A program made the position numbers and the translations under genes. From Lachnospiraceae bacterium (GTDB lineage: Bacteria; Bacillota; Clostridia; Lachnospirales; Lachnospiraceae), in the NCBI GenBank assembly GCA_031285465.1, contig JAITWD010000287.1, positions 1 through 5,066 on the forward strand: 5,066 nucleotides of DNA, read 5' to 3'. Positions 1-5,066 of the stretch are shown piece by piece (the stretch's first letter is position 1; the number at the start of each line of letters is the position of its first letter). The notes beneath the pieces were generated by a model. The model searched no databases and had not been told where the DNA came from. It saw only the letters and a program-made list of their open reading frames with translations.

Positions 1-2579
1 TATCCGCCCTCCGAAAAGAGCACCTGGGTACCAGGATCGCTCTCCCAGTGCCGTTCGGTCTTATTGATCGGTATTTTTATGCCACCGGTAATTTCCAGGG
101 CGTCCGCCGTTGCATCAAGCGCATCCTGCAAAGCCATTACATCCAGCACCAGCTCTGATTCCTGCGCCATCGCCGCATGGTAGGCACCCCTTAATAGCGA
201 TTCAGTACTATCGGTTATGCCGCCAAAAAATTCCATGCTCGGTTCAATATTAGTTTCGATACTCATATTGGCACAGGTACCGGTTTCATAATTGGTCGCT
301 TCGGTCTTGGCGGTCACCACATAACTAATATTATTACTGAACAATTCAATGCCACAAAATGCAAGTTCCTGATTAAGACCAATGCTGATCGAGCCTTCTA
401 CCTCACCGTCAAGTTCTGGTCTATCCCCGCCGTTCATCCGTGTGACATTTAAGGTTGGAGTGATGATCACATCTTTGGAAATAACCATAAAACTCTCCAC
501 CCTAACCCTGGTTAAAACATCGGCATCTCCTTTAAAATTGATGGTCACCGGTATTGACACCGATGCACCGGCATCAAGCATCCCCACAAGCTTATCGATA
601 AAACCACCGACTTTTCGACCGGCATCGCCACCGATTATGCGACCAGCTGTGCCGCCTAATCCGCCACTGGCTATTCCACCGACTACTTCACCGACTATGC
701 CGCCGACTTTTCCGCCAACTTTGCCACCGATTGTACTCTCCCCTTCTTCCTCCTCCGAAGAAATGTCAAGCACATCATCGTCTACAATATCAATCCCATC
801 GTCCGGTGTCTCGAAACTAAGGTCAAACTCCACCGTTGCTTTAAAATCATAATAAATCTGGAACGTTTTTTCTTCCTCATCCGATGACGGGTTTATAAAT
901 CCCATCCTGAATTCATAGGTCCATCCATCCAGCAAACGCACCAACGCATGATTCTCACCGAATCGTACCCCCGCTTCATTCCCGGCGTTACTTACGGCGG
1001 CATCTACATAATTGTCCATCTCATCCATCACCCCATTGGGTTCCGTACTTTCATTGGAGCGTGATAGGGATTGCGCCAAGGCAACCGCCGCCAGCGGGCT
1101 GTTTTCCGCCATCGACCGGCCACTGCTTGGATGGGTCATCAGCGCCATTGGATGACCTACACGGTCATTGCTATCCATATAACCCAGATTGACCGGAACA
1201 ATTGCCGATTCCACCATCGCATTTGGTTTATTTACGGAATCATCAGTGTTGCCGACATAGCTGACATTGTCTTCCGAACCGGTATTTTCTACATTTTCTG
1301 GATTAATTGTATTTTCTGGATTGTCTGCATTTTCTGTGTTTCCCCCTTCATCATCGACACTACTAGCATCATCGGAGCTTGCCGATATCCAGACGTCCAG
1401 CTCCTTAAAAACCTCCTCGATCGTCGGCGTCACGGTTCCTACATTGACGCCCACCGAAATCGAAGGTGCAATATAGGTCACTTTAAAGGCGACTCCATCC
1501 CATATTTCCCCCGTCGGACTGACAAAGAAAATACTACCTTCTTCGATGCGCTCTGCTACCGCTTCGGAAAAGCTAAACTGGTTTTCCATATCCTCAACAA
1601 TCTCGCCATTCTGAAATTCTGCACTTAGATCAATGACTGCATCCGCTAATACCGCCACATTTTCAAAGTCATCCGGCCGCTCCATGATCAAATCCTGCTT
1701 GCGGATAAAGTCGGCGGCAAAGTCAGCATACTTACGGGTCGCCTCCTGATGAGGGAAAATCCGGTCACTACGGTCCGCCTCGATAATTCCGGCTTTTACC
1801 GCCATAGTAAGAAGATATTGATCGGTTTCATCCAGTTCTTCGATGTCGGAAAAGGTTTCCTCACTGTCGATATAGAGATACCCTTGTGTATGTACCGCCG
1901 TTTGGGCGACAAAACCGCGCGTCGCCGGTGTCGCCGGTTCAAAGAGTCCGGTTTCCAGCTCCTTTTCCAACCAGCCATATCCCGCCGCTAACTGGATCGC
2001 TTTATAATGTGGATCGGTAACCGGCACATCGGTGAAGATATATTCGTTCTCGGTTAAAAGCGCCTCCGCGAAGACCTCCTCCCCAAGTTTTGCCTCACAC
2101 AGCATCTCTATCCATTCGCCACGGGTAACGGTACTTCCGCTTCTCACCCCGCTAACAATAATAAATACTGCCGCGACCGCCAGCAGGGACGACAGCGCAA
2201 TAATCAGGGGCATTATCATCTTCTTTTTATTGAATAGCGGTTGCCCGATGGATGATCTAACCGGCGGCTGCACTACTGTCGGTGCGACCTCCGACCGATG
2301 AATAGCGGCGGTCAATTGGGCACGCACCCGCTCACACTCCCGCCCTGCAATAATATTAAGCCAACGATAATAGGCTCCCGGCTGACGTAAGGTACCGATC
2401 TGCGCCCGGACGATTTGGAAAATATCCCCGATCAGCGATTGCGCCACCTCTTTATCGGTGATATTTTCATGGACTATCCGGGTGACCACACCCAGCCCGT
2501 CAAGACAAAGACGGTCCAAAGCCTCCGCATCACCGGCCTGCGCTTTTATAACCAGCTCCTGTAAAGTTTTAATATCCAT
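1..2579 (-). CDS. Membrane protein: sigma-70 region 2-like domain, TM helix, SLH repeats, glycine zipper (3' end off window)
   Basis: The frame is open from ATG 2579-2577 to the left edge with no stop (859 codons), so the C-terminus is missing. Residues 9-88 match the layout of sigma-70 region 2: an AGDAEAL start, an A-x-x-L-x-x-D-I-F helix (46-54) and RWLNIIA (72-78). No region 4 follows. NKKK (117-120) precedes a hydrophobic helix at 121-143, so the N-terminus should be cytoplasmic and the rest outside. Residues 150-293 are SLH-like: FTDVP...HYKAIQLAA...GWLE (182-204) and FSDI...AVKAGII (243-266), with threonine-arginine motifs at 152, 220 and 281. SLH modules usually bind wall polysaccharide. 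Next come an Asn/Glu-rich linker (414-438), an acidic stretch (593-614), a glycine zipper (617-666) and a beta-rich region with Cys742 and Cys769. The start is supported by an AAAGGAAG site 8 bases upstream. The role is unknown; a wall sensor or wall-membrane tether is inferred. Confidence 0.92.
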   Translation of the reverse strand, partial: MDIKTLQELVIKAQAGDAEALDRLCLDGLGVVTRIVHENITDKEVAQSLIGDIFQIVRAQIGTLRQPGAYYRWLNIIAGRECERVRAQLTAAIHRSEVAPTVVQPPVRSSIGQPLFNKKKMIMPLIIALSSLLAVAAVFIIVSGVRSGSTVTRGEWIEMLCEAKLGEEVFAEALLTENEYIFTDVPVTDPHYKAIQLAAGYGWLEKELETGLFEPATPATRGFVAQTAVHTQGYLYIDSEETFSDIEELDETDQYLLTMAVKAGIIEADRSDRIFPHQEATRKYADFAADFIRKQDLIMERPDDFENVAVLADAVIDLSAEFQNGEIVEDMENQFSFSEAVAERIEEGSIFFVSPTGEIWDGVAFKVTYIAPSISVGVNVGTVTPTIEEVFKELDVWISASSDDASSVDDEGGNTENADNPENTINPENVENTGSEDNVSYVGNTDDSVNKPNAMVESAIVPVNLGYMDSNDRVGHPMALMTHPSSGRSMAENSPLAAVALAQSLSRSNESTEPNGVMDEMDNYVDAAVSNAGNEAGVRFGENHALVRLLDGWTYEFRMGFINPSSDEEEKTFQIYYDFKATVEFDLSFETPDDGIDIVDDDVLDISSEEEEGESTIGGKVGGKVGGIVGEVVGGIASGGLGGTAGRIIGGDAGRKVGGFIDKLVGMLDAGASVSIPVTINFKGDADVLTRVRVESFMVISKDVIITPTLNVTRMNGGDRPELDGEVEGSISIGLNQELAFCGIELFSNNISYVVTAKTEATNYETGTCANMSIETNIEPSMEFFGGITDSTESLLRGAYHAAMAQESELVLDVMALQDALDATADALEITGGIKIPINKTERHWESDPGTQVLFSEGG
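582..731 (-). repeat. Glycine-zipper coding tract within the SLH membrane protein
   Basis: Residues 617-666 of the minus-strand protein follow a short-period Gly pattern, starting IGGKVGGKVGGIVGEVVGG and continuing with GGLGGTAGRIIGG and GRKVGG. GxxxG spacing like this supports close helix packing in membranes or oligomers and occurs in glycine-zipper 2TM proteins. The codons form a degenerate repeat of GGC/GGT/GGA units. On the plus strand it reads as a proline-rich shadow frame. Confidence 0.8.
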
Positions 2580-2587
2580 CGGTTCAA

Positions 2588-2595
2588 CTTCCTTT
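2588..2595 (-). promoter_or_regulatory. Ribosome binding site of the SLH membrane-protein gene
   Basis: Read on the minus strand, AAAGGAAG lies 8 bases before the ATG at 2579. It is a good but imperfect Shine-Dalgarno match and fixes the start so that the sigma-like domain is included in the protein. Confidence 0.7.
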
Positions 2596-2629
2596 CGCTT
2601 TGGTTTTTATTAAATTTTATCATTTCCTC

Positions 2630-2658
2630 ATTTTAATTGGTATTAATAAACCACACAA
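2630..2658 (-). promoter_or_regulatory. Candidate leftward promoter for the SLH membrane-protein gene
   Basis: On the minus strand, TTGTGT (2658-2653) and TAAAAT (2635-2630) are separated by 17 bases. The -10 element matches five of six consensus bases, the -35 only three. The start of transcription would fall near 2624, about 45 bases before the ATG. The surrounding DNA is AT-rich, so a chance match is possible. A weaker alternative has a -10-like TATATC near 2725. Confidence 0.35.
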
Positions 2659-2733
2659 AAACATTTGTAATCTTCATCATGGGACATGGTGAAAAAAAAT
2701 AATTCATTAAAGTTTTGTTAGATATAGATTGAG

Positions 2734-2779
2734 CAATTGTCTTACAACAGGACAATTGTTATATTTGGTTGACAATTAT
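2734..2779. promoter_or_regulatory. Possible operator: CAATTG inverted repeat plus phased ACAATT repeats
   Basis: CAATTGTC (2734-2741) and GACAATTG (2751-2758) form a perfect 8-bp inverted repeat with a 9-base spacer. A third related copy, GACAATTATT, starts at 2771 and overlaps the -35 box of the rightward promoter. The CAATT cores begin at 2734, 2753 and 2773, spacings of 19 and 20 bp, close to two helical turns. LytTR regulators typically bind two direct repeats about 21 bp apart upstream of or at the -35, often with an ACAnTT core. Binding by the regulator encoded at 4548-5066 is an inference only. Confidence 0.4.
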
Positions 2780-2797
2780 TTTGTGTGGGTATAGAAT
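2769..2797 (+). promoter_or_regulatory. Sigma-A-type promoter of the DUF285 repeat-protein gene
   Basis: A perfect -35 TTGACA (2769-2774) is followed after 17 bases by TAGAAT (2792-2797), five of six bases of the -10 consensus. The start of transcription would lie near 2804, giving a leader of about 56 bases. The -35 is embedded in the third repeat of the possible operator, so a protein bound there would affect initiation directly. Confidence 0.75.
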
Positions 2798-2820
2798 AAG
2801 TCGTTACTATTCACATAAAA

Positions 2821-2835
2821 ATGGGGTGTCCCCAT
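2821..2835 (+). promoter_or_regulatory. Small hairpin in the 5' leader of the DUF285 gene
   Basis: ATGGGG, a TGT loop and CCCCAT form a perfect 6-bp stem with a 3-base loop, about 17 bases after the predicted transcription start and 10 bases before the ribosome binding site. It could stabilise the mRNA 5' end or modulate ribosome access. No T-run follows, so it is not a terminator. The GC-rich stem stands out in an AT-rich leader. Confidence 0.45.
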
Positions 2836-2845
2836 GAAACTCAAA

Positions 2846-2851
2846 AGGAGG
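2846..2851 (+). promoter_or_regulatory. Ribosome binding site deciding the start of the DUF285 gene
   Basis: A perfect AGGAGG sits 8 bases before ATG 2860. The in-frame ATG at 2821 has no Shine-Dalgarno sequence and would put 13 polar residues ahead of the signal peptide, so 2860 is the preferred start. Confidence 0.88.
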
Positions 2852-2859
2852 AGAAATTA

Positions 2860-4245
2860 ATGTACAAAGGGTTATGCAAATTTTTAAGCAGGTGGGTTAT
2901 CATTGTGTGTCTGTCACTTTTATGGATCGGTATTCCGGTCAGTGCCAGCGAGATGCCATCGGAAACAAACGCGGATGAGAAAATTTATATCGACGGGCTG
3001 GGGGCGGTTTCCGTTACCGACATAAAGGATATCCAACCGGCACGCACCCGAAGTGCCTGCGGTCTTTTTCACACGTGGCAGGTCAGTCGGATTGTTCAAG
3101 AGGGCGACTGTATAACCGAAGCGGTCGCTAAGGTGGTGTGTTCCGAATGTGGCGCAACCGGAACGGTTTATAGCGATGCACCGGGACACAATTATGTGAG
3201 TGATATCTGCTCACTGTGCGGCGATCAGAAAAATAGCGAGGTTGCTCCGGCCACCGAATTGGCAAAATGGGACTACACCCTCGACAGCACGGAACAAACG
3301 ATCCAGCTGACCCAATACAAGGGAGCTGCTAATGATGTCATCGTATACGGTTCCTATGATGTAAACGGCACAATCTATAATACGATCCTAAATGGGGTTA
3401 CGTTCGATCTTGATAACGGACCTTTCTATAACAAACGTGATACATTGACCTCGGTAGTGATCAAAGATGGCGTGGTCAGCACTTCTTGCCATGAATTATT
3501 TTATCAGTGCACAAGCCTGACCTCGGTGGATTTAAGCGGACTTGATACTTCAAACGTTTCAATCATGTTATATATGTTCGGCTTCTGTAAAAACCTTACC
3601 GATCTCGACCTAGCCGGCATCAATACCTCCAATGTAATCGATATGGGCGGTATGTTCGCGGCATGTGAGAGTTTAGTCTCACTTGATCTTGGTAATTTTG
3701 ACACATCCAATTGTATCTACCTTAATGATATGTTTTACGGTTGTTACAGTTTGACCGGTTTAGATGTAAGCAGCTTCGATACATCGAATGCAGTTTTGAT
3801 GAATATGATGTTTGCCGATTGTCGTAGTTTACTGTCGATCGATCTGAGCAACTTCGATACCTCTAAGGTCTCATATTTGGCATCATTTTTCGAAGGTTGT
3901 TCCAACTTAATCTCGGCTGATATCAGTAATTTTACCGTTGCCCCAAACGGCACCCTTGCCAGAATGTTTCTTAGTTGTTACAATTTGACCACTGTGAACA
4001 TGAACAATATCAATACTACGAATGCCGTGAGTATGAAGGATATGTTTGGCGATTGTTTCAAGTTGAAAACACTGGATCTAACATCAATTGATACATACAA
4101 TATGACCGATATGTCGTCCGCCTTTTATAATTGTTATGAACTAACTACCATATATGTTAACCGTTATAAATGGAATACTACTTTTGCCGATACCACTAGT
4201 ATGTTTTATAATTGTGGGACATCAAGAGTAACTCCGGTTGTTTGA
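2860..4245 (+). CDS. Secreted DUF285/BspA-type leucine-rich-repeat surface protein
   Basis: This 461-residue protein begins with a signal peptide: basic N-region, hydrophobic core about 13-25, likely cleavage after V-S-A at 29. Residues 67-121 hold an ordered Cys/His set (C67, H71, C84, C94, C97, H110, C117, C120) with two CxxC pairs, like the zinc-ribbon-like modules in clostridial surface proteins. Residues 137-205 are the beta-rich segment common before such repeats. From about 210 to the end run about ten 26-residue units of the form MxxMFxxCxxLxxLDLSxFDTSNVxx, the DUF285 (PF03382) signature. Family members are surface proteins, often linked to adhesion. The repeat at 340-365 has lost its FDTSN part. 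The protein ends nine residues after its last repeat Cys, with no LPXTG, SLH or choline-binding module, so it is either released or held non-covalently. It has its own promoter and is divergent from the SLH gene. Function is inferred from family only. Confidence 0.95.
   Translation: MYKGLCKFLSRWVIIVCLSLLWIGIPVSASEMPSETNADEKIYIDGLGAVSVTDIKDIQPARTRSACGLFHTWQVSRIVQEGDCITEAVAKVVCSECGATGTVYSDAPGHNYVSDICSLCGDQKNSEVAPATELAKWDYTLDSTEQTIQLTQYKGAANDVIVYGSYDVNGTIYNTILNGVTFDLDNGPFYNKRDTLTSVVIKDGVVSTSCHELFYQCTSLTSVDLSGLDTSNVSIMLYMFGFCKNLTDLDLAGINTSNVIDMGGMFAACESLVSLDLGNFDTSNCIYLNDMFYGCYSLTGLDVSSFDTSNAVLMNMMFADCRSLLSIDLSNFDTSKVSYLASFFEGCSNLISADISNFTVAPNGTLARMFLSCYNLTTVNMNNINTTNAVSMKDMFGDCFKLKTLDLTSIDTYNMTDMSSAFYNCYELTTIYVNRYKWNTTFADTTSMFYNCGTSRVTPVV
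3487..4242 (+). repeat. 78-bp-period tandem coding repeats (DUF285 units)
   Basis: The reading frame encodes units starting at residues 210 (partial), 236, 262, 288, 314, 340, 366, 392, 418 and 445 (partial). They are 26 residues long, except one of 27. Every unit keeps a Cys at its eighth position (217, 243, 269, 295, 321, 347, 373, 399, 425; 452 in the last unit). The codons for the shared D-T-S-N motif differ between units, so the array is old and diverged at DNA level rather than recently expanded. Confidence 0.9.
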
Positions 4246-4296
4246 ATCGATCAGAGTATCGACGCGAGGATTTTCCGCCAACACATTAGATATTAA

Positions 4297-4388
4297 AAAT
4301 AAGTAGAAAAAATAATCGGCGTCCGTTCATATGTCCGACCTTCACCTTTCAGGTCCAAGCCACATGAACGAACGCCGACTACTTATTT
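4297..4388 (-). terminator. Intrinsic terminator between convergent genes, best for leftward transcripts
   Basis: TCGGCGTCCGTTCAT (4316-4330) pairs with ATGAACGAACGCCGA (4364-4378), a 15-bp stem with one imperfect pair. In leftward RNA that pair is G-U and the stem is unbroken; in rightward RNA it is a C-A mismatch. Leftward, the stem is followed at once by TTATTTTTT (4315-4307). Rightward, the downstream sequence has only short T runs. An outer 10-bp repeat, AAATAAGTAG (4297-4306) and CTACTTATTT (4379-4388), flanks the core, and the loop holds a small GACCT/AGGTC hairpin (4337-4355). It probably ends the response-regulator transcript and may also stop the DUF285 gene's transcript. Confidence 0.8.
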
Positions 4389-4548
4389 AACTCCATATAC
4401 ATTCTATATTTTCGAGCCTTACTTTTTCTTCTCGTTTTCCTACCGCCACCGCACATCGGCCACCCGTCTCGGCGCCGTCCGGCGATAGCTCACCCGCGGA
4501 TACTCCTTTTCCTCCTTTGACTATTCTATTGAGCGGTTCCCCCCTCAT
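4387..4548 (-). CDS. Doubtful small frame (53 aa) overlapping the response-regulator stop
   Basis: The ATG at 4548-4546 shares one base with the TGA stop of the response regulator (TGATG), the arrangement typical of translational coupling. The frame runs 53 codons to TAA at 4389-4387, just touching the terminator's outer arm. The product would be basic and Gly-rich at the start, contain Cys32 and Cys50, and lack a clear membrane helix or signal peptide. No good Shine-Dalgarno sequence lies before the ATG. Codons such as AGG, AGA, ATA and CTA are less typical of the neighbouring genes. I recognise no family. This stretch may simply be a purine-rich 3' untranslated region, which I consider more likely. 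Confidence 0.28.
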   Translation of the reverse strand: MRGEPLNRIVKGGKGVSAGELSPDGAETGGRCAVAVGKREEKVRLENIECIWS

Positions 4549-5066
4549 CAAAACGAACTCTGGATATGTCCCCCCATCCGTTCACGAAAATCTACGATCC
4601 GCTTCTGTGATAGCGGTAGCTCTGCCCCCGATTCCAGCACAATACTACTCCCTTTTATTTCTACAATCTTGTCCAAATTAACCAATATCCCCCGACTGCT
4701 CATCTCAAACCCATAGGGCTTCATCCGTTCTTCCAGTGCCCGCATGGTATCACTAAAGGTAAAATTACCGTTGTCGGTAACGATCCGCACCTTTTTGATG
4801 GTCTTCATATACTCAAAATACTCAATCTTCCTAAGGGAAAAGGTCAGGTTTATCTTCTTAAAGCTTCGCCCTTCCATTTCACAGCTGACACTGGTAAACT
4901 CCATCCGGTCATCCCTTGCCGGCTGATTTATTGCCAGAAAATCCTTGACCTGTTGCTTGACCGGGGTCTTGGCGATCGGCTTTTCCAAGAAAGCAAACGC
5001 ATGGGACGAATTAAGTGCCTCTTTAAAATATTGACCGAAACGACTTTGAAAAATAATCTTTGCCGT
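4548..5066 (-). CDS. LytTR-family response regulator (5' end off window)
   Basis: The frame is open to the right edge; 172 residues are visible of a family usually about 230-250 long. Residues 1-31 are the end of a receiver domain: KIIFQS, with the switch Ser at 8, then FAFLEKPI, with the conserved Lys29-Pro30 of strand five. After a linker, residues 66-164 form a LytTR DNA-binding domain: SLRKIEYFE, a KVRIVTDNG strand, FSDTMRALEERM and SSRGILVNLDKI, the counterpart of the usual HRSYIVNL motif with His and Ser replaced by Ser124 and Gly126, then ELPLSQKR. Phosphorylated receivers of this family let LytTR domains bind paired direct repeats near promoters, often for cell-surface or peptide-signalling genes. 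A sensor kinase gene would be expected nearby but is not in the window. A TTG at 4988 is internal, not the start, because receiver sequence continues upstream. The gene is convergent with the DUF285 gene and ends before a strong terminator. Confidence 0.95.
   Translation of the reverse strand, partial: TAKIIFQSRFGQYFKEALNSSHAFAFLEKPIAKTPVKQQVKDFLAINQPARDDRMEFTSVSCEMEGRSFKKINLTFSLRKIEYFEYMKTIKKVRIVTDNGNFTFSDTMRALEERMKPYGFEMSSRGILVNLDKIVEIKGSSIVLESGAELPLSQKRIVDFRERMGGHIQSSF

Noticed and set aside
382..1628. Long plus-strand open frames (382-852, 1071-1628 and 1267-1476), one proline-rich
   Set aside because: They lie opposite the long minus-strand gene. The Pro-rich one is the antisense reading of the glycine-zipper codons, and none shows a convincing start signal or domain.
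1749..2301. Shorter frames on both strands at 1749-1991, 1796-1978 and 2032-2301
   Set aside because: They are shadows of the SLH membrane-protein gene, which has recognisable domains and a ribosome binding site.
2821..2859. Upstream in-frame ATG at 2821 as the start of the DUF285 gene
   Set aside because: It has no Shine-Dalgarno sequence, sits in a hairpin, and would bury the signal peptide behind a polar extension. ATG 2860 has a perfect AGGAGG at 8 bases.
2920..3953. Minus-strand frames inside the DUF285 gene (2920-3189, 3504-3710, 3744-3953)
   Set aside because: They are antisense shadows of a repetitive coding region with no start signals of their own.
4247..4262. Short inverted repeat TCGAT/ATCGA just after the DUF285 stop
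   Set aside because: The stem is only 5 bp and no T-run follows directly, so it is too weak to call a terminator.
4387..4548. The small frame as an AgrD-like or prenylated signal peptide, because of its CIWS ending and the nearby LytTR regulator
   Set aside because: It lacks the amphipathic leader, the central Cys-containing autoinducer core and the acidic tail expected of AgrD. A terminal Cys-containing tetrapeptide alone is not evidence.
4744..4926. Plus-strand frame within the response-regulator gene
   Set aside because: It is antisense to a clear LytTR domain and has no supporting signal.
1..5066. CRISPR array, tRNA, rRNA, insertion sequence or phage genes
   Set aside because: I saw no regularly spaced identical repeats, cloverleaf sequences, transposase motifs or terminal repeats with target duplications. 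The 78-bp repeats are coding and diverged.

Overview
The window looks like chromosomal DNA from a low-to-mid GC Gram-positive bacterium, most likely one of the Clostridia. The evidence is strong AGGAGG-type ribosome binding sites, a canonical sigma-A promoter, a DUF285/BspA-type leucine-rich-repeat surface protein, an S-layer-homology (SLH) protein and a LytTR-type response regulator. This placement is inferred from gene families and signals; no species can be named from the sequence alone.

Layout. (1) Positions 1-2579, minus strand: a very long reading frame, still open at the left edge (859 codons seen). It encodes an unusual membrane protein: a cytoplasmic domain resembling sigma-70 region 2, one transmembrane helix, SLH repeats, low-complexity linkers, a glycine-zipper tract and a beta-rich C-terminal part. 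(2) Positions 2580-2859: a divergent intergenic region with a strong rightward promoter, a weaker leftward candidate, three phased CAATT(G/A) motifs that could be an operator, and a small hairpin in the rightward 5' leader. (3) Positions 2860-4245, plus strand: a secreted 461-residue protein with a Cys/His zinc-ribbon-like segment and about ten 26-residue DUF285 leucine-rich repeats, but no visible wall anchor. (4) Positions 4246-4547: a convergent intergenic region with a strong stem-loop terminator that fits the leftward transcript best, and a doubtful 53-codon frame overlapping the stop of the next gene. (5) Positions 4548-5066, minus strand: the C-terminal part of a LytTR response regulator running off the right edge.

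How they may fit together (inference): the divergent pair encodes two cell-surface proteins, one apparently joining a sigma-like cytoplasmic domain to wall-binding modules. The response regulator lies convergent to the repeat-protein gene, and the ACAATT repeats upstream of that gene have roughly the arrangement LytTR proteins recognise. A surface-sensing or surface-remodelling locus is plausible but unproven. The most unusual item is the sigma-like/transmembrane/SLH fusion.
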